From NCBI RefSeq assembly GCF_022201045.2, contig NC_068560.1:38217001-38281000 (forward strand): 64,000 nucleotides of DNA. Direction: 5' to 3'. Origin of the DNA: Citrus sinensis. Taxonomy: Eukaryota; Streptophyta; Magnoliopsida; Sapindales; Rutaceae. Every line of letters begins with the position of its first letter. Positions within the stretch are counted from its first letter, which is position 1. A program made the position numbers and the translations under genes. Below, one piece after another: positions 29,966 to 41,844 of the stretch. The notes under the pieces were generated by a model. It saw only the letters and a list, made by a program, of their open reading frames with translations, was not told the DNA's origin and made no database searches.

Positions 29966-32900
29966 ATGAAGATCCTAAGCTGGAATGTTCGGGGTTTGGG
30001 GAATGACCGAGCATTCTGGGAATTTAAAAAGATTCTCCAAATGCAAAGGCCTCAAATTGTGTTTTTGTGTGAAACTAAGATGAGGGCTGAGCAAATGCGG
30101 GTGACAGGTAAGAAGTTAAATTTCGAAAGTTGTTTTGCCGTTAGTAGTAGAGGTAAAAGTGAGGGGTTAGCTCTTTTATGGAGCTCGGAGGTAGTTGTGG
30201 ATATTAAATCCTATAGTAGCCACTACATAGATGCAGTGATCCATTCGGAAAAGGGTAGCTATTGGAGAGGTACAGGGATTTATGGCCATCCTGAGGTAGA
30301 GCAAAAGCAGCATACATGGACTTTGTTGAGGAGATTAGCTAGCTTATACTTATTGCCATGGCTCTGTTTTGGAGATTTCAATGAGATTCTACAGAAAAAT
30401 GAAAAGACGGGGAAGATCGACAGGCGTGAGTCAAATATAAAAGATTTCCGAGATGCTGTAAAATTTTGTGGATTGAGAGATTTGGGCTTCAAAGGCCACC
30501 CCTTCACTTGGTCTAACAGAAGGTTCGGTCCTCAGCTGGTGGAAGAAAGATTAGAGATTCTTTTACTGCAAAGACTGGGGGGGTATGTTTCATGCAGTTG
30601 CAGTAGAACACCTTAAAATATGGACCTCAGACCATAATCCGATAATGATGGCGCTCGAAGAAAGAGGCAGAAACAGAAGCTTTAAGAGAAGAACTTTCAC
30701 AAGGGTGCATTATGAGGATATGTGGAGCCCTTATGAGAAGTGTCAAGAGATTGTTAAGCACGAATGGATTGAGAGTAGAAGCTGGAATTGTGAAGATCCC
30801 GTCTCTCAGTTTAAAAAGACAGCCAAAGATTCGCTTGCAGAACTAAAGATGTGGAGTAGAGAAGAGTTTGGTGGAAGGGAAAAGAAGTTGGGAAAGTTGC
30901 TGGAAGATTTGAAAAATTACAGGCAGAGCAACAATCAGTATGAAGATGGTAATGAAATTAAGATAATAGAGAGGCAGATTGATGACTTACTTGTGGATGA
31001 AGAGATTTTCTGGAGGCAGAGGTCGATGGCTGTTTGGTTGCGAGAAGGAGATAAAAATACGAAGTTTTTCCATTCTAAAGCCACAACAAGAAAAAAGAAG
31101 AATAGAATTGGAAGGATCTTTGATGAAAACAATAGGTGGACTGAGGAAGCAGAGGATATTGAGAGGATTTTTTGCGAGCATTATGACAACCTTTTCACCT
31201 CCAATAATCCATCCCAAAGCCAAATAGAGAATGCATTAAAAAACATGCCTCGTAGAATCACAGAGGAGATGAATGCCCAGCTAGACCAGCCCTTCTCTGA
31301 AGCAGAGATCACAGAAGCATTGAGTCAAATGCATCCAACTAAAGCCCCTGGTCCAGATGGCCTTCCAGCCGCTTTTTTCCAAAAGCATTGGAAGTCAGTG
31401 AGCCAAGGAGTCATTGCCACATGCCTGCAAGTCCTTAACGGCAGAGGTAACCTTACTCCCTTGAATCATACTTATTTAGCTTTGATCCTAAAAGTTGATA
31501 AACCGAAGAAAGTTAGGGATTTTAAACATATTAGCCTATGTAATGTAATCTATAGGATTATTGCAAAAACTGTCGCAAATAGGCTGAAACTGATCTTAAA
31601 TGATGTAATCTCACCAGCTCAAAGTGCCTTTGTTCCAAATAGACTTATAACTGATAATATTATTATTGAGTATGAATGTCTTCATAAGATAAGGCTTAGT
31701 AAAGGGAAAAAGCATGGGTTAGTGGATCTGAAGTTAGACATAAGTAAAGCTTATGACAGGGTGGAGTGGAATTTCTTGAAATGTACTTTAGAAAAATTGG
31801 GTTTCTCTCTTGGCTTTGTTGAATTGATAATGCGTTGTATATCTACTTCATCATTTTCGGTGTTGATAAATGGGGTAGCTAAAGGGCTAATCTAGCCTCA
31901 AAGAGGGCTCAGGCAAGGATCCCCGTTGTCCCCATATCTTTTTATCCTTTGTACAGAGACTTTTTCAAATCTCCTAAAACAAGCAGAAGCTCAGCAGCTC
32001 ATTCATGGGATAAAATTCAACAAGGAGCTCTCCATTACTCATCTCTTGTTTGCGGATGATAGCTTGATCTTCACAAGAGCTACAAGGGAGGACTGCACAA
32101 ATCTGAAGGAGATATTCGATTGTTATGCAGCGGCTTCTGGCCAAATTTTCAATTACGAGAAGTCATCTATGTTTTTTAGTGAGAGTACCAGGCAGGAGCA
32201 GATCGCTGCAATTAAGGCCATTTTCCAGCTACAAGTGGTCTCAAGGCATGCAAAATACCTCGGTTTGCCCTCAATGGTGGGTAGAAATAGAACAAGTTTT
32301 TTCAAAGACATTAAACTCAGAGTTCTTGGCAAAATTTCGAGCTGGCAGGCAAAATTATTCTCTTGTGGAGGAAAGGAGGTGTTGATAAAAGCTGTTGCTC
32401 AAGCGGTGCCTGCATACGCGATGAGTGTTTTTAAGCTCCCTATAGGTCTTTGTGAGGATATGCAGAAGGCCATTGCTGGTTTTTGGTGGGGGAATAGCCA
32501 GAATCATAAGTCAATTCACTAGTCAAAATGGGAAAATATGTGCCAAGCAAAAAGTAGAGGTGGGCTGGGGTTTCGTGATCTGTCGAGTTTTAATCATGCC
32601 TTAGTTGCAAAGCAAAGTTAGAGGATTATCCAAGAGCCGAAGTCACTGGTAGCAAGAGTTTTGAAGGCCAGATACTTTAAACACTCAAATTTAATGCAGG
32701 CTCAGCTGGGTTCACATCCTTCATTCATATGGAGGAGTATTTTATGGGGCAGAAAAGTGATAGAGCAAGGGCTACGCTGGAGAATTGGAGATGGTCAGCA
32801 AGTTCTAGTGTACCAAAGTCCATGGCTTCCAAGACCTATGACTTTTCAACCGATATCCCCCCCATCTTTAAAATTAGACACAACTGTTACAGAGCTGATA

Positions 32901-34074
32901 AATGAGGATCAGGAGTGGAAAGAAGAAGTGATTAGGCATCACTTCCTGGAAGAGGATGCTGACCAAATGTTGAAAATACCACTGCCAAGGCAACCGAAAC
33001 CAGATCAAGTAATGTGGCACCATGACAAAAAGGGCAATTATTCAGTTAAGAGTGGCTACCAATTGGCTTTAAAGCTGAGATTTCCGGACAAGCCAAGCTG
33101 CTCCGGGGAGAGATACAGATCATGGCATGCTATCTAGTCTCTTCAAGTGCCAGAAAAAGTTAAAATATTCATGTGGAGGGCAGCAAAAAATCTATTGGCA
33201 ACGGCAGAAAATTTATGGAAGAGGAAAGTTGTTCAATTCCCCTGGTGCCAGAGATGCAAAAAAACAAGAGAAACTGTCTGTCACATGCTTTTCGAATGCA
33301 AAGTTTCAAAGCAAATTTGGAGGCTGACCCCTTTTGTTGTGGACTCTCAGTTAGGCAAAGTCAGAGATGTTTTTAGTTTGTTACAGGATCTTACTACAAA
33401 AAGGACAAAAGCTGAAATGGAGTTGATAGTTGCTGTGTGTTGGAGCATTTGGCACTCAAGGAATCTTGCCATTTTCAAAAATAAAAGGGAAGATTCCCAT
33501 CTATCAGTTGCGGCAGCAGAAGCTTTGGTGCAGTCCTACAAAAGAATCCAAATGCCCCAAATGTCAAAAAGTCCCCCTACGAGTCCTGCTATCCAGCAAA
33601 AATGGAGCTACCCCCCTGAGGGCTGGTTCAAAGTAAATGTTGATGCAGCAGTAAAAATGGAGCAATAAAGAACTGGTTTAGGAATTGTGATAAGGAATTC
33701 TGAAGGGAAGGTTATGGCTGCAGCAATGAAGCCCTCAAAACAAAATCATTTAGCTCTAACGCCAAATTTGCCAGTGAGTGAGCTAAGGAATTACACCCTC
33801 GTGGAGTGTGCTGTATCTTCACTTTCTTCAGCCTCTTCATCCGATCTTGGATTTCAGAGATGACCCAAAAGATTTCGGTTCTTGTGCTCTTCTTAAGAGA
33901 GATTAACTCCACTACTTCCTTAGAATCAGATTCAATAATTAGAGGGAAACATCCAACATTTTCTGCTATCTCCAGACCGAACTTAGCAGCTTCAGCTTCT
34001 GCAGCATCAACCTTGCTAAGAAACTTGGGTAGATAATATACCAACAAACTTTTTGTACTTATTCACTCAATTGA
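29966..34074 (+). pseudogene. LINE ORF2: endonuclease, reverse transcriptase, zf-RVT and disrupted RNase H
   Basis: The endonuclease starts MKILSWNVRGLGNDRAFWEF (29966) and keeps FLCETKM and CFGDFNEIL. A frameshift near 30553 moves the reading into the frame that holds TSDHNPIM. The same frame then runs through the reverse transcriptase: APGPDGLPAAFF, LDISKAYDRVEW, GLRQGSPLSPYLF and LLFADDSLIF with the catalytic FADD. A zf-RVT region (FPWCQRCKKTRETVCHMLFEC) and WFKVNVDAAV of RNase H follow. In-frame stops lie at 31893, 32520, 32619, 33135 and 33666. Beyond 33740 the RNase H coding sequence switches to the minus strand (see the inverted segment), and a short plus-strand C-terminus ends at about 34074. 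Confidence 0.9.
33741..34023 (-). other. Inverted segment of LINE RNase H coding sequence
   Basis: On the plus strand the RNase H reading runs to AAAMKPSK at 33740 and then loses sense. On the minus strand the missing part reads from about 34023 down to 33741: VDAAEAEAAKFGLEIAENVG, PLIIESDSKEVVELI and HTPRGCNSLAHSLANLA. The plus strand resumes with LGR, a stop, then YTNKLFVLIHSIE just before the 3' UTR. The element ends are in normal order, so a block of about 283 bp was flipped in place, with a few bases lost at the right junction. Confidence 0.88.
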
Positions 34075-34113
34075 ATGAATGAAAGTTATACTTTCTCTCA
34101 AAAAAAAAAAAAA

Positions 34114-34128
34114 GAATCTTTTACACCC
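34114..34128. repeat. Right target-site duplication of the LINE
   Basis: Identical to 26337-26351 and directly following the 14-A tail. Confidence 0.93.
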
Positions 34129-37100
34129 ACACACCCGCATGAATATTTTAAAAGTCAAACTAAATTTTAAGTTTTGGATCCACGATTTGGATAAGCTACT
34201 ACAATCATATTCATGTGAGATAGATACAGGGATAGTGATAAGTATGCTAAAATATATTAGGAAATTGCATCTCAATTAATGTGATATACAATGTGACGTA
34301 ATTGAATAGTAGAAGTAGAATAGAAGTAAAACTAAACACACTTACTCAATCCAAAGTCGTGTGAAAATATGCTTACACTTGATATAGTGGTTATGAATCA
34401 CTCTATCGTTTTACTTCTTGAGATTTTGTAAATTGTGAAGGTAAATATAATAAATCTAATTCAAGAAATACAATAAATAGGATTAAAATAATAACATGAT
34501 ATAAGCTTATTTCTCTAACTTAACTTAAATAAGAAAACTAACTGGCAATTAAAATATCTAAATGAATGCCTAATGTAACTCTAAATAAAATGACAACCAT
34601 TGAAAAGGACCTAAAATAAATAAAACACTAAAATCTTCCCCCATCAATAGACAATCATCAAGTGATTGATGGATTTTAACAAATTTTGAGTGAATTAATC
34701 ATATCATCACAACCTCGACTTGATAAATTTTAAGTGATTTAAGATACAATTTTGAGATGTCTAGTACTACTCTACAAAAAATAAAAAGGGTGTGAAATTA
34801 AATAATTAAGGCAACAATCTGAAATTGAAAATTATAATTAAGTTATATTTTATTTCTTCATATACCGTTATTCACGGGATCTGCTAGACATGTCGCCTTA
34901 CTTATTTCATGTTTTATATGATTTCTCCGATGACTCAATTATTAATACGTAAACAATGACTCACGGACTAGCAGAAACATTGAATTATTAAGAAGAATTC
35001 TGAACTTTATGACCTGTGACTTTACCCAAAAGTAAATAAATAAATAAAATTGAAGGGTAAATGAAAGAAATGTTGCTTTAACATTGTAGTTAGATAAAAC
35101 TAATCGTCCTTTCAGGGGAAAAGGAAAAAAAAAAAGGATAACCAAATTTCTATGAAATGCCAACTCCCAGAAGTGATGATCTAAGTAGTTGCAGCAGTCC
35201 TGAATCCAGACTCCTGATAAAAAATTAAAGATGGTTGAAATAAACATATCATCGGAATTTGCTAAGCATTTCTTTGCCTTTTTTTTTTTTAGTACTTGTA
35301 AGGTACCTCGGTGGCTCCACATCATTGACTATTGAGGTAGCTAATACGTTAACAAATATAATTTGGCTAAAATGACTAAGCCAATCGTTATCAGAATTCA
35401 TAATTGAAGAAAAAAAACTATTCAAGTTGCAGATGTAGACAGCAATCGGTAGCTGCGAATGTAACAAAAGCGAGCAAAATAATTGAAGAAGGGCGTAATT
35501 TGCACTTAAAGAGCCGAGGATGTATTGGCGAATTACCTCCCCTAGTGGTATTGAATTTCGACCATCCCACTATCCAATTGAAAGCGTATTCTGATCCTTT
35601 TAATATGTTTTTTTTAATGGCTTATTGGTTGTTGGCCAGAGACTATTTAGTATAAATGGACAAAATTATGTCTTTATTTTTTTTTAAAAAAATATAAGAG
35701 ACCTAAATAATAAAACCTATCCGAACTAAAATGTCAGATCTAAAGATTGACCAACTAGGTGAGTAGCTGACTACGTGGCGTTGAATCTGACTCGTGAATT
35801 AAGTTGCATATAAAATGAACTAATTAATTCAAAGTGTTGTGGAATTAATGGAGAACTGTCTAAATGCAAGTAAATAATATCAATGATAAAAGTTAAAAGG
35901 AAGGCAAAGATAATAGACAGGCTTGGAGAGCTTCCGTTGATGTGGCAGTGGCTTCTGTATTCAACTATTCTCTGTCAATATTATAAATTACAAACAACAT
36001 GCCTCCTATTAATAGAATTATAGGTTAAAAAAAAAAATGAGCATTATTGAGTGGTGGAATCATTTGCCTGGTTTGAAACCCACGTACCAAATACATTACT
36101 ACTGTTTGTACCCTTCAATTGACTCGGTGTTTGTTTCTCAACGCCATCTAATTTTATACGTTCACTAGTTTTTGCATCACTGCACCCAAGTGATGATGGA
36201 TAGACATTACACAACACAAAGTAATTTAAATAATAATAATAATAACAATGATCACTAAGTACTAATCAAACTCCACTAGTTTCCGAATTCAGGCGCCTTT
36301 TTGAAAGTGATGACGACTTGGTAGCTCCGACAAGACAGATTGGCTTCGAACAACTTGTAGACTTGTTGTCGTCGAAGCTCTCAAATGACTGGCGGCAGAG
36401 GCACGAGATTCTTTCGCAAATTAACAGCATATGCATGAATCAAAAATCATGAAGTTTGTTAAAGGAATTCCCGTTTTGCATATTGCAAAGGATGATTACA
36501 AAGCATAATATTTTAGATAGGCATTTGGGCATTGCGGGTGTTGAGTCAGCCCACATGGAGCGTTGCAAATGGTAAGATCAATTAAGAAGGCATCGATCTT
36601 CGCCTAAACTTGAAAGAGGAAGAAGTCACGTTTTGTATTTGTGAGAATAATCTTTTGTTAAATTATTCTTTAGTTGGTGCTCTTTCAGAATTCTTTTGTT
36701 AGGTAAACCAAGGCGAAAATGAGAATAAAGAATCGAAATCTAGAAACAGCAAAAGGAGAACTGAGCCGGTTTGTTTGTTTTTTTTCTTTTTTTTAAATAT
36801 CGTCGTCGTAAAAATCTTAAAATAAACCCTATAAATCTTACTCGTAGTCCCCATTTTCCACACCTTTACTATTTTAATCTCTTATTCTCTCAAATCCTAT
36901 CCTTGCGCCACTGACTGTTGATAACCGATGGCAACAAAGCAACATTACCAATTAGATATTTTCATAGAAGTTGAAATGATGCCAAAATTGTATAGAATTT
37001 TAATTAGCTTGGAAAGTGAAACTGTCAAGACTCCAAAAATTTTTGACTGGTACATCAAAAGCAAAAAAATAAAAAATAAAAAATCAATTTAATTCGTGGC

Positions 37101-37230
37101 ATGAAATGACTCTGTATTTTTCCGTATTCTGTTCCCACCTGCATCCGTATATAATAAACAACTCAGGCATATTCAATCGACAACCACCAGTTAGCACAAA
37201 ATTTACAATCTGACATCGTCTTTTGGCTCA
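34129..37230. other. AT-rich intergenic region, no gene supported
   Basis: Open frames are at most 127 codons (34942-35325, minus) and look random, rich in Phe/Leu/Lys. A tRNA-like pair of boxes may exist near 36050-36090 (GAGTGGTGGAATCATTTG, then GGTTTGAAACCC), suggestive of a SINE relic, but the evidence is weak. No inverted or long direct repeats are apparent. Confidence 0.35.
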
Positions 37231-37801
37231 CTATATAAACCGCAAACCACTGAAGATAAGAAAATTTACTTCTTTTATTTGTTTGTGTTGTTCTTCCATG
37301 GAGCTAAGGGCAACTGTGCAAGGCTTTTTCGTCTTCGTAGCAACCAAACGATTAAAAGGCTAATAGAACTAAATAGCTGCCGCTGCATGCAACGAGTGAC
37401 GGGGCTGGTCATTTCAGATGCCACGTAATCAACATGTAACACGTTTCCTATTACCGGTTCTTTTGATTCGTTGACACGTGTGCTGCAACGACCCCGCGGA
37501 TGGAGTCTTACAAAAAGGCTACGTATTTGATAAAGGAAAATGATAATCTCGTAACAGTGAAAGTAAAAGCAACGGAAAAAGACAGTGAGAGGCAGGGACA
37601 AGAGGGGAACCAGCAGCAGCACTAGCCACCGAACATTTCACCGATCAAGCCGCTGACACGTGAGCAGAAAAAACGGGGAAATCCTCCCGCTAGTGAAGCG
37701 CAGAGTGCTGATGCGCCACCTGGGTCTGACGCCAAGCACCAAGCTCCTCCTTCATCGGGTGACCGTGACATTGATATCACTGGCCAGTCTTATATTCAGT
37801 G
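37231..37801 (+). other. Candidate small unannotated gene or decayed gene
   Basis: A clean TATA box (CTATATAAAC, 37231-37240) has appropriate spacing to a leader and an ATG at 37298 that opens only a 22-codon frame (MELRATVQGFFVF...). A second ATG at 37500 opens MESYKKATYLIKENDNLVTV and stops at TAG 37623-37625. The same frame then stays open for 58 more codons, PPNISPIKPLTREQKKRG to DIDITGQSYIQ, before TGA at 37799-37801. This second part is GC-richer than its surroundings. The TAG may be a mutated CAG, or an intron may remove it (CAG.ACTAG reads like an acceptor). I do not recognise the product. It could also be a non-coding transcript. Confidence 0.35.
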
Positions 37802-40111
37802 ATTAAATCACTTGTGTTTTTTTCCTTCTCCAAGAAACATGTTTTTCATTTCCTTTCTATTAAAGTTTGTACTTATCTAACTCTTCTTTCGTTAAAGAGC
37901 AGCCCCTTATAGTTCTCCCCAGCCCCATTCCATCATAGACTTTAAAATAAAATTTCTCTCCCAATACGAATTACATAATCCTAATATGCCCTTTACGAGG
38001 TTCATCCTTTTAAAAAAAAAAAAAATTCCACCCACTTAAAAATCCTAGTTCTTCTTTGGTGGTCTGATTGTTTTTTAATTGGAAGTTTCATATAGATTTA
38101 GAAGCCATATATATTTTCTTTTTTCTGTTTACACTCGTTGCTTGTAATGTTAACACATTGTTGAATTTTGAAAATAGTCTCACTTCGCAATAAAAAAAAA
38201 ATATTGAAATTTAATTACTCATAAGAATTTCACAAATCACAAAATAATTAAAGAGTAACTGAATTGTTGAATATTATTTACTTGACGGTATCATTTTCTA
38301 TAAAAATTTACATCAAGATTGAATCATTTTTAAAATCACACATCTATATTCAAGAACCACAAACAAAAACCCGAAGAATACTTTAACACCATATAAAAAT
38401 ACTTGCTTCTGCATTTTCGTTGCTTGGATAATGGCTTTTGCATGGATTCCTCTCCAACAACTCCATTCTCTTCATACAATCGATGAAAAAGCACGATCTC
38501 GATATGCTCGATCTGGGTTTTGAGCCGGGCATGGGTCAACGAGTTAGCCGGGCTCAAGGAGCTTTAAAGTTGGCGTGTTTTTAAAAATAAATTAAAATTA
38601 TAAGAAGGATAAATTAGCGATTATATAGACTATATTGAGAGAGAAAAAATTACTTTGAAGCTTATGATGTTCTTAATTAAGAAATGGGGGTTAAGCGAAA
38701 TTGAGATGTTTAAATATCACTATTCTTTGTCGAATGAAATCAGTGAAACGGCAAAGAAATCAGTGAAAATTAATTTGTTTCGTATTCTGGTTTTAATTAA
38801 AAAAATGTTACTTGGACAATTAGTGTGGGCTAAGCCATTTTTTTGAAGGAGTGGAGTTATTAACACCTTTAAAAATCTTTGAAAAATACATATTTTCTTG
38901 ATATACCACATTTTAAGTATTTAAAAATTATATAATTTCTTTTAACACTATTTAATATTAAAAATAACTTTAATTTACCTATTCATAATCAACTACCTTC
39001 AACAAGATGTTCTTCTCAATTCTTTAGGTTTGTCAAACCTCTTCATCAATTAATTTTACTGTGACCTATTTTAATTTTTTTAATCCAATGAGCAAATACA
39101 AATTAAAGTAAATTTAATTATTTATCAAACATACTCATTAAAAAAAAATATTGGATAGTTTGGGAGGTTTTATTTTTTATTTTTAACTTGCTGTGATTAA
39201 GAGATGACAATAAAAGTTAAAACACAAACACGAAGAGAAAATCCTGAAGCCTGATCATTGAATCTCAAATAATCGTGATTTCGAGAATGTACTTTTTCTC
39301 TCTCATTAATCCCATATTTGACAATAACCAAACACCTACTAATTAGATTAATTTGTAACCGATTATGTAAATTCAGTAAAGTCTAAAATAGTAAATATGC
39401 ATAAGGGTTTATAAGAACTTTGGAGGCATGCTAATTGGCTAACTAGCTATACCCTTTTTCAAGAGCTTTTCCATGCCTGGTGTTGAGAATGAGAGCTATA
39501 AATAATATTTTGCAGTCTGCAAGGCACATAAAACAAATTATCAATGCCAAAATTATCTTTGGAAAAGGGCCAAAATGTCTATTAGGCTGTGATCCAACGA
39601 TCAAGGGCACTGCCAACTAGAAAGTAGAAACACACACCAACCCGATATGCAGCGTTCTTTTGTTTTTTTTTTTTCTTATTCGTCTTGATTTCGTTGAGTC
39701 AATCTGAAAAATGACAGCAATTGAACAAAAAACGTGATACCCAAATTCTCTAACTTAGTTGCACTTGCACAAACTCAACCATGGAGCAAGTAGCGTTCCG
39801 CTCCAGAGCAAAGCCCCACCACGCTGGACGCTACAGACCAAAACCGCTAATTTTCAGGAGTGCTCCGCTTAGCCTCAAATTAGTGTTCTCGGCTCTGCTC
39901 CTCCAAATCGAAGAGAGAGCAAAAACATGATATTTGATATCTCTTGTAAATTTTAAACGGTTTCCCTTTGGAGTTTAGTAGATAATTAGTAATAGACTTT
40001 GAACCTTGACTTAAATTGATTGTTGTGTTACTGTTCATATTTGTAGTCCCCGGGATTCAGATGCAGGTGTTTTTTTTCAGTTTATGTTAATGAGAGCTGG
40101 TGCACGCAAAA
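37802..40111. other. AT-rich intergenic region
   Basis: No convincing gene. A short plus-strand frame at 39781 (49 codons, MEQVAFRSRAKPHH...) lies in a GC-richer patch but has no recognisable feature. A/T-rich sequence dominates the rest. Confidence 0.35.
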
Positions 40112-40494
40112 TAGGGTTGGCAAAACCCTGAGCTGGTTTTTTAAGCCCCGTATTGGGCTGAGTTTTAACCTAGGTACTGGGATTTTTAATTTTTTTAATA
40201 TTATATGTGTATTTTTTTATTTTTTAGTAATTTTATAAGCTTTAAATTTATTTCAATAAAATTTGATATGAAAATATAAATTTTAAGTGTTTAAAACTTT
40301 ATATATGTGTCATGAATGAGTCAAATAAATATAAATATTTAAAATAATATATATTTTTTAATATTTTTTTAATAAAATTCGGGTTTTGAGTTTATCAAGT
40401 GATGTTCAAGAACAGCCCAGCTTCATACCCGGGCCGGATCACAATGTCTGGATACGGTCCAGGTTTGGACCGAGCGAGTATTTTTGGCACCCCA
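40112..40494. mobile_element. hAT-like miniature element
   Basis: The left end TAGGGTTGGCAAAA (40112) and the right end TTTTTGGCACCCCA (to about 40494) are related inverted ends of the TAGGGGTGGCAAAA class. ACGCAAAA precedes the left end. AATGCAAAT follows the right end, and in the duplicated copy of the right end (41191-41212) it reads CCCTA then ACGCAAAT, so an 8-bp target duplication ACGCAAA(A/T) is likely. The interior has CCCGGGCCGGATC and GGTCCAGGTTTGGACC blocks and no coding capacity. Confidence 0.6.
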
Positions 40495-40720
40495 AATGCA
40501 AATGTTCATCTATTCTTTTTTTTTTCTTTTTGTTATTGAAATGTAAGAACATCTCTTCAAATAAAATTTTATTATTTATTTAAAGAGTGAGAAACACTAT
40601 ATTATTTAGAGTCTTTTGGAACGTTTAGTTTAATATTATATTAATTTTTATCTCATAATTTATGAAAAGAGAAAAGTGTTATAATTATTATTACGGTTAT
40701 TGAGAAAATAAAATTAGATT

Positions 40721-40762
<42 letters not shown>

Positions 40763-41696
40763 TAAAGAATCTATAAAGAGGTGACTTTTTTTTTACTCTT
40801 CTATTTATCATATAAATAAATAAATAAATATTTGATGATACTCTAACAAGGAACAAAAAGCTAAATCGAATGAGTGGTGGCCATGGCTTTGTTGGTTGCC
40901 CGTAAATCGTTTAATTATATTATAAATATTTTCAACCCTTAGATTAAAGAAGGATTCATCGAATGGTTTATATAATACAAAACAGAAAGTTGAGCATGGT
41001 CAATAGCGCAAGTGCCGCGCAACAGTTGAGTAAAATAAATATAAATATTTAAAATAATGTATATTTTATAATATTTTTTAATTAAATTTGAATTTTAAGT
41101 TTATCAAGTAATACTCAAGATTAGTCCAGTGTCATACCCGGGCTGGGTCATAATGCCTGGATGCGGTTTAGGTTTAGACCAAGCGGGTATTTTTACCACC
41201 CCTAACGCAAATGTTCATCTATTCTTAATTTTTTTTTGTTATTGAAATATAAGAACATCTCTTCAAATAAAATTTTGTTATTTATTTAAAGAGTGAGAAA
41301 TACTATATTATTTAGAGAGTCTTTTGGAAGGTTTTGTTTAATATTATATTATTTTTTATCTCATAATTTATGAAAAAAGAAAAGTGTTCTAATTATTATT
41401 ACGGTTATAGAGAAAAAATTTGATTAAAATAATATATATATATATATATATAAGGAGGTGATTTTTTTTTTTACACTTCTATTTCTATTTATCATATAAA
41501 TGATAAATAAATATTTGATGATACTCTAACAAGGAACAAAAAGCTGAATCGAATGAGTGGTGGCCATGGCTTTGTCGGTTGCCCGTAAATCATTTAATTA
41601 TATAATAAATATTTTCAACCCTTAGATTAAAGAAGGATTCATCCAATGGTTCATATAATACAAAACAGAAAGTTGAGCATGGTCAATAGCGCAACA
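40323..41696. repeat. Tandem duplication, unit about 690 bp and 660 bp
   Basis: AAATAAATATAAATATTTAAAATAAT begins both units (40323 and 41033). Matching landmarks include CATACCCGGGC (40424 and 41133), AATGTTCATCTATTC, and GAGTGGTGGCCATGGCTTTG (offset 683). Both units end GAGCATGGTCAATAGCGCAA. The offset falls from 709 to 683 because the second unit has a shorter (AT)n run and other small deletions. The unit includes the right half of the hAT-like miniature element, so duplication came after its insertion. Confidence 0.88.
40726..40759. repeat. (AT)n microsatellite
   Basis: A pure AT run in the first duplication unit; the matching run in the second unit (about 41432-41451) is shorter. Confidence 0.9.
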
Positions 41697-41844
41697 GTTG
41701 CAGCACAGTTGAATCCCACAACCTATGGCAGTATACCGAAATTATTTCCTAAAAAACCCAAAAATAACTTTTTTTTAAATTTTTTTTTTCATTTTATACA
41801 ACAAACACACAAAAAAATAATGATTACAATAACAATGATATATG

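Larger units (their letters stand above)
26352..34113 (+). mobile_element. Full-length but defective L1-type LINE, with a nested hAT element
   Basis: The element lies between perfect 15-bp target duplications and ends in a run of 14 A (34100-34113). Without the nested hAT and one target copy it is about 6.0 kb. Order: a 5' UTR of about 230 bp; ORF1 from 26581, with a DUF4283-like region and a CCHC knuckle; ORF2 from 29966, with endonuclease, reverse transcriptase, zf-RVT and RNase H regions; then a short 3' UTR. Both ORFs are broken. Full length with intact duplications means one insertion event that has since decayed. L1-type elements move by target-primed reverse transcription. Confidence 0.93.

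Noticed and set aside
33712..34047. Independent minus-strand gene with an RNase H-like domain
   Set aside because: The sequence matches the missing part of the surrounding LINE's RNase H region, so it is an inverted LINE block.
36040..36100. tRNA-derived SINE
   Set aside because: Only loose A- and B-box resemblance; no tail or target duplication.
37275..37622. 115-codon minus-strand frame
   Set aside because: Overlaps a plus-strand TATA-led region and has no recognisable features.
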